Shown here: in pieces, positions 23,207 to 31,607 of the stretch
Position numbering within the stretch: position 1 is the stretch's first letter
Layout: each line of letters begins with the position of its first letter
Assembly: GCF_004217175.1 (NCBI RefSeq)
Contig: NZ_SHKI01000003.1
Coordinates: 496,697-560,696 of the forward strand
Length of the DNA stretch: 64,000 nucleotides
From: Leucobacter luti
GTDB lineage: Bacteria; Actinomycetota; Actinomycetes; Actinomycetales; Microbacteriaceae
Reading direction: 5' to 3'
Made by a program: the position numbers and the translations under genes
Notes under the pieces: model-generated
Database searches by the model: none
Told to the model about the DNA's origin: nothing
Seen by the model: the letters and a program-made list of their open reading frames with translations, nothing else

Positions 23207-24851
23207 CCCAAAGTGTCTTACGGGAACACGCGACATCGAAAGATGTGGTGTGTTCCCATTTCGCTTCCTTGCCTTCATCACCGCTGTTGTGTGCTTCGCG
23301 GAAGATCGTCGCGAACGGCTCCGCGAGCCGTGGCCGGAGTTGTTCGTCGTCTGTGATGTCGAGGCGCGTGTAGAACGCTTGATTCGCGAGCCGCCGGTCA
23401 GCATCACCTGAGTGCTGGTAGGCACGGTGCGCGTCGGTGAGCAGCCGCAGCGAATCGTGGAGGAACGCGCGCCCTCCGGTGTGATGCTCGCTGTGCTCGG
23501 CCAGGCGACGGTTCACGTCGGCGAGGCCGGTGCGGATGCGGTCTTGGTGCCGCTTCAACGTGTCAAGATCGATGGCGTCGGCGAAGTGCGCAGCGAGCAG
23601 CTTGTCGGATTCTGATTCCAGACGCGCCCGATTCGCGGTCAAATCCGCGGCCTCCTGATCCTGACCCGCGTTGCGCTTGTCGAACGCCGCATCCACGTCT
23701 GCGGCGAGCCGTTGATAGGTGGCGTCGCTGATCGTGATCGAGACGTAGGAGTCTGCGACGAGGCGTTCCGCGACCGCGACGGGCACGGCCCGTCTCGTGC
23801 AGTTCGTTTTCTTGGCGGCGCGGCCGGAGCAGACGAAGTAGGCGTAGGTGGTGCCGCGGGGGTTGGTGGCGAAGTCGAGCAGCATGCGGGAGCCGCAGCT
23901 GCCGCAGTGCAGGAGTCCTTTGAGGTGGTGGGCGTGCTGAACGTGCCGGGTCATCTTCGCCGTTCGCGCTTTCAGGAGTGATTGCACTTTGTCGAATAGT
24001 TCCGGTTCCACAATCGGGTCGTGCGCGCCGGGATGCAGGGCACCTTTGTAGCGGATCACGCCCGCGTAGTACGGGTTCGTCAGCAGCTTGTAGAGGGTGT
24101 TCTTTCCCAACGGTTTCGAGGGGCGCTTCGGCGTCGGCACTGTCAGCAACCCCCGCGCTGTTAGCTCGCGCAGGAGCCCGGTGACGGAGGTCTCGCCGGT
24201 CGCGTAGTGCTCGAATGCCCAGGTGATGAGTGGTGCGCGGTCGGCGTCAACCTCGACGGTGCGAATCTCGCGGCCGTTGTCGTCGGTGCGGCGCACGTTG
24301 AGGTAGCCGACGGGTGCGCGCATCGGTGTGCCGCCCTGCGCGACCTTCTGAGTCAACCCTTTCGTGACTTCGGTGGCGAGATTGCGGCTGTAGAACTCGG
24401 CAATGGAGGACATGATGCCGTGGACGAGCATCCCCGACGGCGTCTGATCAATCGACTCGGTCGCCGAGACCAGGGTGACCCCTGCGGTCAGGAGTGCTTG
24501 GTGGATGGCGACGTCGTCGGCACGGTTGCGGGCGAGGCGGTCGAGTTTGTGCACAATACAGAACTGCACCCGCGTGGCGGCTATGAATGCGAGCATGTCC
24601 TGTAGCCCGTCGCGGTCGGCTGAGCGTGCGGATTCTCCGGCGTCGATGAACTCGCGGACGATCCGTGCGCTGAGTTCGTCGGCCTTGCGATGGTTCGCCT
24701 CGCGTTGCGCGGGGATCGAGAAGCCTTCCTCGGTGCCGCCGCGTTCGGCTTGCTCGCGGGTGGAGACGCGGAGGTAGGAGACGGCCAGCAGCACCGGCAC
24801 GTTCTCTGCGTGCCCGTCGGTCGACGTGAGGGTGGGAGCGGTGGTGCTCAT
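23145..24851 (-). CDS. Large serine recombinase (integrase) reading into tRNA-Ala
   Basis: A 568-residue site-specific recombinase. The N-terminal resolvase domain holds the nucleophilic serine near residue 30 (SYLRVSTREQ) and the motif VHKLDRLARNRAD. A recombinase domain and a zinc ribbon (CGSCGSRM with later Cys residues) follow, then a coiled-coil. The last about 20 residues (DPGRIELPTSCLQSRHSTN) are the antisense translation of tRNA-Ala, so the integrated form borrows its C-terminus from the chromosome. ATG at 24851 has GAAGGAG upstream. It overlaps the small upstream gene by four bases. A truncated paralogue lies at 55686-56432. Confidence 0.93.
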   Translation of the reverse strand: MSTTAPTLTSTDGHAENVPVLLAVSYLRVSTREQAERGGTEEGFSIPAQREANHRKADELSARIVREFIDAGESARSADRDGLQDMLAFIAATRVQFCIVHKLDRLARNRADDVAIHQALLTAGVTLVSATESIDQTPSGMLVHGIMSSIAEFYSRNLATEVTKGLTQKVAQGGTPMRAPVGYLNVRRTDDNGREIRTVEVDADRAPLITWAFEHYATGETSVTGLLRELTARGLLTVPTPKRPSKPLGKNTLYKLLTNPYYAGVIRYKGALHPGAHDPIVEPELFDKVQSLLKARTAKMTRHVQHAHHLKGLLHCGSCGSRMLLDFATNPRGTTYAYFVCSGRAAKKTNCTRRAVPVAVAERLVADSYVSITISDATYQRLAADVDAAFDKRNAGQDQEAADLTANRARLESESDKLLAAHFADAIDLDTLKRHQDRIRTGLADVNRRLAEHSEHHTGGRAFLHDSLRLLTDAHRAYQHSGDADRRLANQAFYTRLDITDDEQLRPRLAEPFATIFREAHNSGDEGKEAKWEHTTSFDVACSRKTLWVDPGRIELPTSCLQSRHSTN

Positions 24852-25162
24852 GCGGTGCTCCTTCGTTGGCGCAGCAGTTCGGGTTCTTGTTCGTCTTCTA
24901 CTCTGCCTCGCCGGTCTGACATCAGACTCAGGTTCTCCGGAGACGGGAGACCGTAGGGGTCGGGATCGCCTGCACGGTAGGCGTCGTAGCGGATTTGGGT
25001 GATGTTCAACACCCACTCCACGAGCTTCCTCACGTCCGGCTCCGTGCGGCGGATCGTCCGTAGCCGGAGGTACCCCGGATCGTTCCCTACCCTGAGCGCA
25101 CCCCGGCCTTGCGCCGCTCGGTGGTGGCGCTTTCGGGGCGGGGCTGGAGTCAGAACACTCAC
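24848..25162 (-). CDS. Small conserved protein upstream of serine recombinase (copy 1)
   Basis: A basic 104-residue protein that I do not recognise. The conserved core is EPDVRKLVEWVLNITQIRYD, followed by AGDPDPYGLP. A paralogue with the same core lies at 56429-56749 in the same place relative to the second recombinase. The GTG start at 25162 was chosen by alignment with that copy (which has ATG there); longer starts at 25192 or 25225 cannot be excluded. It overlaps the recombinase start by four bases, so coupling and a role in recombination (for example directionality or control) are plausible but unproven. Confidence 0.6.
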   Translation of the reverse strand: MSVLTPAPPRKRHHRAAQGRGALRVGNDPGYLRLRTIRRTEPDVRKLVEWVLNITQIRYDAYRAGDPDPYGLPSPENLSLMSDRRGRVEDEQEPELLRQRRSTA

Positions 25163-25185
25163 CTCAATCTCATGCGATAGCAGAT

Positions 25186-25216
25186 ACGCCATATCAAGGT
25201 AACACACTCTTGGCGT
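25186..25216. promoter_or_regulatory. Divergent promoter region with inverted ACGCCA/TGGCGT (copy 1)
   Basis: ACGCCA at 25186-25191 is inverted as TGGCGT at 25211-25216 between the divergent small gene and HTH-like gene. Both arms are conserved in the second module (56773-56809) although the spacer differs, suggesting an operator. Confidence 0.45.
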
Positions 25217-25263
25217 AATGGCCATTGTTTGAGATGAATCAGAGGTTCCACTACCCTGGAGGC

Positions 25264-25959
25264 ATGAGTCAAGACGTGGAGGACGTTCCGCTGCTGGCCC
25301 CCGAAGACCTGCCAGCGGGCTGGGTCATGCCCGATCCTCCCGTGATCAAGTCCTCTGCTGAATCGGTAGCGATCGATGCCGCGCTCAAGTACGACAAGCG
25401 GAGATACCCGATGCCGAGGCCGGATGGGGAACTGGCCGGGTACAACGACGGCCGCGATGGGCGGTGGTTCCTTATCGAGCACGTCCAGTCGCATACGCGC
25501 GTGCTGCTGCGGTTGCAGCGTCAGTACGTCATGCTCCAGGAGCCGATGGGTGAGGTGCGGATCACGGGGATCATCTACTTGCCCGAGCAGGCCGGTGACC
25601 CGGTGGCAAGCCCGATGCTCCGAAACCTTCCCACTTCGAGGATCGAGGCGGCGATCAATCGCCGCCAGTTCGCCGTCACCGGAGCCACCCGATTCGAGGG
25701 CGGCACTCTCACTATGCCCTCGGGTCGCATTCTCCACTTCTCCGAGGTCATGCAGCCGCTGGGGAACCCGAAGCGGATCGCGGACTTCTACGAGGTCGTC
25801 GCCCTCCAGCACACCCGCCTCGTGGACGACGGTGAACCGAACCCGACCGCGAAGATGGCCGAGATCAGCCGGGTGCCGCTCTCGACCGCGCAGGGCTGGG
25901 TCGCCCGCGCCCGCGCGAAAGGGCTATTGCCGCCCGGCAGGCGAGGGCGAGCGGGCTGA
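25264..25959 (+). CDS. HTH-like protein divergent from recombinase (copy 1)
   Basis: A 231-residue protein without a family name I can give. Most of the chain is an uncharacterised mixed alpha/beta region. The C-terminus looks like a helix-turn-helix (MAEISRVPLSTAQGWVARAR) followed by a basic tail (GRRGRAG). The start ATG at 25264 is fixed by the near-identical beginning MSQDVEDVPLL of its paralogue at 56858. It is divergent from the small gene and recombinase and probably regulates the module; this is inference. Confidence 0.65.
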   Translation: MSQDVEDVPLLAPEDLPAGWVMPDPPVIKSSAESVAIDAALKYDKRRYPMPRPDGELAGYNDGRDGRWFLIEHVQSHTRVLLRLQRQYVMLQEPMGEVRITGIIYLPEQAGDPVASPMLRNLPTSRIEAAINRRQFAVTGATRFEGGTLTMPSGRILHFSEVMQPLGNPKRIADFYEVVALQHTRLVDDGEPNPTAKMAEISRVPLSTAQGWVARARAKGLLPPGRRGRAG

Positions 25960-25998
25960 ATGCGGATATGCATCGTGGACGCTGCGCTTCGCGATGAC

Positions 25999-26964
25999 TT
26001 ATCCGCTGCGAGAATCAGCGTTCTGGGTTCCGGCCTGTCTGATTTCTATACCTGGCCCCTCGGGGGATGTGCTCGGTGGGCCATAACGCCGGTAGCTGCT
26101 TGGGCTTGCGCCCATGTAGCGGCGGAAGGTTCTTGATGCTTGCCCGTCTTGGGGTGCCCAGCCGACGCGCGCGGAGATGGTGGCGATGGGTTCGTTCGTC
26201 TCGCGGATGAGGCGTGCCATCTCCTGCACGCGCAGGATCGCGAGATACGTCATCGGTGACACCCCGAAGGAGTCCTTGAACACTCGTCTGAGCTGGCTCG
26301 ACGACAAGCAGGCATGCGCGGCAAGGTCTTTGATCCGCCAACGTTCCGCGAGGCTGTGGTGCAGGAGTTCCGCTACTCGCGCGGCCTCTTGACTGATGGG
26401 CCGGAATGTTCTCCATCGCGGGGAGGCGACGCGTGTAGCGCGTTCGCGTGCTGTGAGCAGAGGCATCTCGATTGGTGCATGGTGAAGGTGCGGGGCGATC
26501 TCTTCGAGTGTCGTCAGGAGCAACGCATGGGTGCGGAAGTAGACCGCCGCATCTTGGTTGGTTTCCGTCAGCGTGCCGAGTTCATCGAGGGTCGGCGCGA
26601 GTCGTACGGCGCTCTGTTCTCCGAGACGGAGAAGCTGTATGGGGTCGGGGTAGAGCTTGGCGGCGAGTTCTCGGGCGGCGTCACGGTCTGGGATTAGATC
26701 GAGATACTGCCAGAACAAGTGCTCGATGAGGTAGTCCGTGTCGATCAGGAGCGTGGTGGTAGTGACCGCACCCTCTGCGCGGTATCCGAATGGCGCACCG
26801 GCCGCGACCAGCACCGTGTCGCCGAGGGTAGCGAACGCGGGTCTGGTGCGGCCGGTGTCAAGGATCAGCGTGCCGTCGCGGACGAACACGAGTCTCACGC
26901 AGTCAAAAGGAACCCGCGGTTCACTTTGACCGCCTGTGAACGCCCGAACGGTGGTGGATGCCAT
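25999..26964 (-). CDS. AraC family transcriptional regulator
   Basis: A 321-residue regulator with an N-terminal cupin-like sensing half (GDTVLVAAGAPFGYRAE) and a C-terminal double HTH (RIKDLAAHACLSSSQLRRVFKDSFG and the second motif with RVGWAPQDGQASRTFRRYMG, given as residue patterns about 205-290). It is convergent to the HTH-like gene. Its target is unknown; the nearby GNAT and BenE genes on the same strand are candidates. Confidence 0.82.
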   Translation of the reverse strand: MASTTVRAFTGGQSEPRVPFDCVRLVFVRDGTLILDTGRTRPAFATLGDTVLVAAGAPFGYRAEGAVTTTTLLIDTDYLIEHLFWQYLDLIPDRDAARELAAKLYPDPIQLLRLGEQSAVRLAPTLDELGTLTETNQDAAVYFRTHALLLTTLEEIAPHLHHAPIEMPLLTARERATRVASPRWRTFRPISQEAARVAELLHHSLAERWRIKDLAAHACLSSSQLRRVFKDSFGVSPMTYLAILRVQEMARLIRETNEPIATISARVGWAPQDGQASRTFRRYMGASPSSYRRYGPPSTSPEGPGIEIRQAGTQNADSRSG

Positions 26965-27050
26965 TGTTCTCTCGCACGTTCAGCATCAGAGAATCGCGGA
27001 GCCGGATGCCGCTACTTGTCGGCAGAGAACTGCTGGCAAATAGAGCGGCA

Positions 27051-27515
27051 TCATCTTGGGGTTGGCTCGGCGTCGTAGGTCACCCAGGTCGTTCGTGTGG
27101 CGAGGGTGTTGTAGAGCGCCTGTGCTTGGTGGTTGTCCTCGGCGGTCATCCACTGCACTCCGGCTCGGCCCTCGGCGGCGGCCATGTCGGTCAAGCGTCC
27201 GATGAGTGCTCGTCCGACGCCGCGCCCGCGAGCTGCGGGGACGGTGAACAGGTCGTCGAGGAAGATGTGAGAGGTGCCGGTGTAGGGCGAGGAGAACCTG
27301 CGGTGGTGGGCGAAGCCCAAGATTTCGCCGTCTGCCTCGGCAACGAGTGCTTTGCACTCGTGGGTGGGATCCATGAACCAGCCCCAGGCGCGCGAGACGA
27401 CTTCCTCGGATTCTTCGAGCTTGTAGAACTCTCGGTAGGCGCGGAAGAGGGTGCGCCACTCGTTCTCGTCGGTAGGGGCCAGGAAGCGGACGGTCGGGGC
27501 GATCTTGGTAGTCAT
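27051..27515 (-). CDS. GNAT family N-acetyltransferase
   Basis: A 154-residue GNAT fold protein. The acetyl-CoA-binding motif A reads FTVPAARGRGVGRALIGRL and motif B WMTAEDNHQAQALYNTLA. The preceding beta strand LDDLFTV is typical. The acceptor substrate is unknown. It lies between AraC and BenE genes on the same strand. Confidence 0.85.
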   Translation of the reverse strand: MTTKIAPTVRFLAPTDENEWRTLFRAYREFYKLEESEEVVSRAWGWFMDPTHECKALVAEADGEILGFAHHRRFSSPYTGTSHIFLDDLFTVPAARGRGVGRALIGRLTDMAAAEGRAGVQWMTAEDNHQAQALYNTLATRTTWVTYDAEPTPR

Positions 27516-27615
27516 TGATGTGTCCTTGCGTCTTGAAATGAAAGCAACGCGCTGGTGCGCTGCGGGGCGAACTTGCGGGTTACGCCGCCCCTCAGTGGGA
27601 GCGGCAGGAGCGGTG

Positions 27616-28842
27616 TCACGCGGTCACGTCGGCCTCCTTTCTCGTCTTGGCGCGGCCAGACGCTTCCCGTGCCGGGGTGAGCATGAGGTAGACCGCGGCT
27701 CCTGCGAGCAGTCCCCAGAACGCGGAGCCGACGCTGAGGATGACGACGCCGGACATGGTGACGGCGAGGGTGGTGATCGCGGCGAGGCCGGTGCGGGTGT
27801 TGCCGCTCATCGCGCCGGTGAGTGCCGTGAGCGCCGCGCCCAGCAGCGCGACGGCAGCGACGACGGACACGGTCTCTGTGGGGATCGCTTGGAACCCGGC
27901 AACGAGCACGCCGCCGAAGGAGCCAACCAGCAGATAGGTCAGGCCACCCGAGAGACCAGCGATATAGCGTTTGGTGCGGTCGGGATGGCACTCCGGGCCG
28001 ATGGCGACGGCGGCGGTGATCGCACCGAGATTGATGCCGTGCGCACCGAACGGAGCCAGCACCGCCGAGACGGTCGAGATGGTGCCGACCAGGAGCCGGT
28101 CATTGGGCTGGTAGCCCTGTGAGTGCAGCAGTGCCAGGCCGGGCGCGTTCTGCGACGCCATCGTGACCATGAACAAGGGCAGGGCGATGCTGATGAGCGC
28201 GGCGGGCGTGAACACAGGCATCGTGAACACCGGGCCTCCCAGCGTGAGCGAGGGCGCGACCTCCTGGAACGACCCCGTAGCCCAAGTCGCGACAAGGCCC
28301 GCCGCGAGTGCGGCGAGAACCGCGAAGCGGTCGAAGAAACGTTTGCCGAGGAAGAAGGTGACCACGATGCACCCGGCGATCAGCGGGGCACTGGCGAACG
28401 CTCCCGCTGCGGTGACGACGAAGGGCAGCAGGATGCCCGCGAGCAGAGCCTGGAGCACGGGGCCGGGAACTTTGGAGAGCAGCCACCCGAACCAGCCGGT
28501 GTAGCCGACAACGGCTGCGGCGACCGATGCGACAAGGAACGCCCCGACCGCCTCCGCGAAGGAGAACCCGCCCAGGGAGGCGATCAGCAGCGCGGCTCCC
28601 GGCGTCGACCAGGCCACGATGACCGGGATGCGGGTGAACAGGCTCAGCACGATGCTGCACACGCCGTTGCCGATGGACAGCGCCCACACCCAGGAAGCGG
28701 TCTGCGCTTCATTGAGGCCAGCAGCTCGGGTCGCTTCGAGGACGATCAGGAACGGTCCCGCGAAGTTGATCAGCGCCGAGAGGAACCCCGCGATGATCGC
28801 GGTGACCGACACATCCCGCAGCACGGCCATCACCCGACTCAT
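27616..28842 (-). CDS. BenE-type benzoate/H+ symporter family permease
   Basis: A 408-residue membrane protein with about 12 hydrophobic segments and the BenE-family features PVIVAWSTPGAALLI and FGAHGINLGAITAA. BenE relatives import benzoate or similar carboxylates; the substrate here is unproven. It is divergently transcribed from a MocR-type regulator/aminotransferase, a common arrangement for a transporter under local control. Confidence 0.85.
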   Translation of the reverse strand: MSRVMAVLRDVSVTAIIAGFLSALINFAGPFLIVLEATRAAGLNEAQTASWVWALSIGNGVCSIVLSLFTRIPVIVAWSTPGAALLIASLGGFSFAEAVGAFLVASVAAAVVGYTGWFGWLLSKVPGPVLQALLAGILLPFVVTAAGAFASAPLIAGCIVVTFFLGKRFFDRFAVLAALAAGLVATWATGSFQEVAPSLTLGGPVFTMPVFTPAALISIALPLFMVTMASQNAPGLALLHSQGYQPNDRLLVGTISTVSAVLAPFGAHGINLGAITAAVAIGPECHPDRTKRYIAGLSGGLTYLLVGSFGGVLVAGFQAIPTETVSVVAAVALLGAALTALTGAMSGNTRTGLAAITTLAVTMSGVVILSVGSAFWGLLAGAAVYLMLTPAREASGRAKTRKEADVTA

Positions 28843-28926
28843 GCCCGCACCGACCCGCCGACGAGACCCAGTGAACCCGGGGGTAACGGACTTGCAAAAT
28901 ACCGAGTAACGTTATCTACTAGCCTC
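28843..28926. promoter_or_regulatory. Divergent benE/mocR promoter region
   Basis: The 84-base gap between divergent genes contains the 8-base palindrome TAACGTTA (28907-28914) about 12 bases before the regulator's ATG. It is a candidate operator. Confidence 0.4.
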
Positions 28927-30306
28927 ATGTCCAATGATAACAGAGCGTCTGAGATTGCGGCACGCCTGCGCGAGCGGGTGACGGTCGCACCCGCTGGGGA
29001 GAAGCTGCCGGGGGTGCGGGAGCTGTCCAAGGAGTTCCAGGCGAGCGCCGCCACCGTCTCTGCCGCACTGTCGGAACTCAGCGCTCTGGGCCTAGTGCGG
29101 GCCGAACCCGGCCGTGGCACGTTCGTCGCCGAGCGGGAACAACTCCCGGAACCGGATTTCGCATGGCAGTCGCAGGCGCTCGGCCCCGCCCGCGTCGACA
29201 CGGAGCGGGCGTCGCGCCTGGGCGGGTACGGCACCCCCGAGCACATTCCGCTGTCCTGGGGATACCTCGCCCCCGAACTGCTGCCCCACGACGAGCTGCA
29301 TCGCATCGGTTCCCGAGCCGCGAAGAACAACCGGGCGTGGATGATGACCCCACCGGCAGGTTCCCCCGAGCTTCGCCGAGTGTTCGCGGCTGAGTACCGG
29401 ACCGATCCCGGTGACGTGCTCGTGGTCTCCGGCGGGCAGCAGGGCCTGGTCTTCACCATGCGCACCCTCGCCGAACCGGGTTCCACCGTGATCACCGAGA
29501 GCCCCAGCTACCCCGGCGCGATCCTCGCCGCCCAAAGCGCAGGCCTGACCATCGCGTCCGTTCCCGCCGACAAAGACGGGATCATTGTCGAACGGCTGGC
29601 CGATGAGCTGGAACGCACCCGCGCGCGGGTGATCTACCTCCAACCCAGCTACGCGAACCCGACCGGCACCGTGCTCAGTCGTGAACGGCGCGCACAAGTG
29701 CTCGACCTCGCCGCCCAGCACGGAGCGTTCATCATCGAAGACGACTGGGCCAGACACCTCGGTATCGACGGGCACACCCCGCCACCGCTGATCACCGAAG
29801 ACCCGAACGGGCACGTCGTCACCGTCACCACGCTCTCCAAACCCGCCTCGCCTGGACTGCGGATCGGGGCCGTGATCGCGCGCGGCCCCGCCGGTGACCG
29901 GCTGCGCGCCTCCCGCACTGGTGACGACCTCTGCGTCGCCCCTATGGTGCAGGAAATCGCGCTGACTCTGCTCACCTCGAACGTGTGGGGGCGACACCTC
30001 AAACGCCTGCGCACCGAACTCGCCGAACGTCGCGACGCCCTCACCGCAGCCATCAGGCAGACCCTGCCCGACGTCCGCATCCAGAGCACCCCTGGTGGGG
30101 GCATCCACCTCTGGGCGAAACTGCCCCACGGGGCAGACACCCGCCAGATCAGCAGCGACGCCTATGCTGCCGGGGTGCTCGTCGGAGACGGGCGACACTT
30201 CTTCGTCAACGAACCCCCGGCCCCCTTCCTGCGTTTCTCCTACGGCGCAGCTACCCCCGCACAAATCACCCAAGGCGTCCGAAAACTCGCCCCCATCATC
30301 AGCTAA
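28927..30306 (+). CDS. MocR-type GntR regulator with aminotransferase domain
   Basis: A 459-residue fusion: an N-terminal winged HTH of the GntR family (GVRELSKEFQASAATVSAALSELSALG region, residues about 28-60) and a C-terminal fold-type I PLP domain. The aminotransferase part shows PSYANPTG, the EDDWARHL aspartate region and the PLP lysine in TLSKPASPGLR. MocR proteins sense amino acids or vitamin B6 and regulate neighbours; the divergent benE-like gene is the obvious target. The ATG at 28927 was chosen because the HTH begins there, leaving out an Arg-rich upstream frame. Confidence 0.87.
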   Translation: MSNDNRASEIAARLRERVTVAPAGEKLPGVRELSKEFQASAATVSAALSELSALGLVRAEPGRGTFVAEREQLPEPDFAWQSQALGPARVDTERASRLGGYGTPEHIPLSWGYLAPELLPHDELHRIGSRAAKNNRAWMMTPPAGSPELRRVFAAEYRTDPGDVLVVSGGQQGLVFTMRTLAEPGSTVITESPSYPGAILAAQSAGLTIASVPADKDGIIVERLADELERTRARVIYLQPSYANPTGTVLSRERRAQVLDLAAQHGAFIIEDDWARHLGIDGHTPPPLITEDPNGHVVTVTTLSKPASPGLRIGAVIARGPAGDRLRASRTGDDLCVAPMVQEIALTLLTSNVWGRHLKRLRTELAERRDALTAAIRQTLPDVRIQSTPGGGIHLWAKLPHGADTRQISSDAYAAGVLVGDGRHFFVNEPPAPFLRFSYGAATPAQITQGVRKLAPIIS

Positions 30307-30438
30307 CGCCTGACTCAACGGCCGCTCCCATCGCCTGAGCGCATCCTGAGTCTTCCCGTCGTTCTCTTGACCCCATCTCAGAGAATGCACGCATTCGACT
30401 GACGCATTCGACCGCTACATTCGACCGAGGAGCAGCCG

Positions 30439-31314
30439 ATGACACTCCCCACCCGCATCGCTCGCCCGGCGCGTTCGGGCATCGTATTGGCCCGCACCGC
30501 GACGGCCCTGGCGTGCTTGTTCCTTGCCGGCTGCGCGGCGGCGGAGCCAGCGCCGACAGTACCAGTGCAGATCGCTGAGCCAGTCGATGAAGAGACCCCG
30601 GTCTCAGTGCTCGAAGACTTCGATTTTGGGAACACCGACTGGATATTCGTTCCCCACACGGAGACCTACCCGCCCGTGGTCGTATCGCTGGTCGATGGAA
30701 CCGCCAACGTCGAGGGAATGCAGTACACCGTCGTTACCGACGAGATTCTCTTCAGTGACGCCGACGGAGACGGCGACCAGGATGCAATCGTTCCGGTTGA
30801 AGCATATGCGGGAGGCAACTCGGTCGACCGGCAATGGTACATCTGGGCCGAGCACGACGGTGAGGCTGTACAGGTTGAGATGCCCGTTGCGCGGACGATC
30901 CACTGCGGCACGGTCACTGCGAATGTCACCGCAGTCGATGGCGGCTTCGAGATTCACGAGTTCCGCCACGCCACCGGAGAGAATAACCTCGCCTGTACCG
31001 ATCGCGGCTCCGACGAGCGCGTGCGCACCGTCGGCATTACCGATCTGGGCCCGAACGGAGCGCTCTGGCCCGTGCAGATCGCGCCGTTCTCAGCCTTCGG
31101 CGGAATCTGTCCGGCATCGGCCGAGTATGACGCTTACCCACTTGATAGAGACGTGTACGCGGTGCCGAATGGCGACGCACAACCGGTCATGGCCGACGGG
31201 CTGCACGAATGGCAGCTCGAGTCATGGTCGATCTATTCCATGACCGTACCCGACTGGCGACTCATCGGAGTCCGTACGGGCTCTGGCCTCGGGTGCGCCT
31301 GGGCGAATAGGTAG
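30439..31314 (+). CDS. Putative lipoprotein with Asp-rich calcium-like loop
   Basis: A 291-residue secreted protein of unknown family. The signal peptide ends in the lipobox LAGC (cysteine near residue 32), so it is likely lipid-anchored. A loop DADGDGDQDAIV at about residues 111-122 resembles FG-GAP/dockerin-type calcium-binding turns. No catalytic motif is seen. It stands alone between the mocR gene and the catabolic island. Confidence 0.7.
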   Translation: MTLPTRIARPARSGIVLARTATALACLFLAGCAAAEPAPTVPVQIAEPVDEETPVSVLEDFDFGNTDWIFVPHTETYPPVVVSLVDGTANVEGMQYTVVTDEILFSDADGDGDQDAIVPVEAYAGGNSVDRQWYIWAEHDGEAVQVEMPVARTIHCGTVTANVTAVDGGFEIHEFRHATGENNLACTDRGSDERVRTVGITDLGPNGALWPVQIAPFSAFGGICPASAEYDAYPLDRDVYAVPNGDAQPVMADGLHEWQLESWSIYSMTVPDWRLIGVRTGSGLGCAWANR

Positions 31315-31550
31315 GCATGAAGGCGCATTCGCCAGCATTCGCGCCGACCTCGTCGCCCGCCGCAAGTGAGGCCGAAAAGCCGCACTCACCCGGAAGCCTG
31401 GCTACTGGAAGTCGAGATACGCCGACCAGCGTTCGGCCTGATGCTCCAGCATCCACGCCAGCCGCGTCTGCCGTTGGCTGCGACGGGTCAGGCCAGTGAA
31501 GCTCCATCACGGTCTCGCAGGCATCCTTGAGGATCCGGCTCGGTGCGCCT
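31315..31550. other. Gene-free gap with a possible gene remnant
   Basis: No convincing gene is present. On the minus strand a short open frame ends WMLEHQAERWSAYLDFQ-stop (stop near 31408) and is closed upstream by a stop after about 34 codons. It may be the tail of a decayed gene at the left edge of the catabolic island. I do not recognise the family. Confidence 0.3.
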
Positions 31551-31607
31551 GCAGCCCTGCTCTGCGCCTGCAGCTCTGCTCTGCGCCGGCAGCCCCGCTC
31601 TACGCGC
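31551..31607. repeat. Three tandem 19-bp repeats at end of aminotransferase gene
   Basis: Units GCAGCCCTGCTCTGCGCCT, GCAGCTCTGCTCTGCGCCG and GCAGCCCCGCTCTACGCGC follow one another at 31551, 31570 and 31589. The last unit overlaps the aminotransferase stop codon. Confidence 0.75.
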
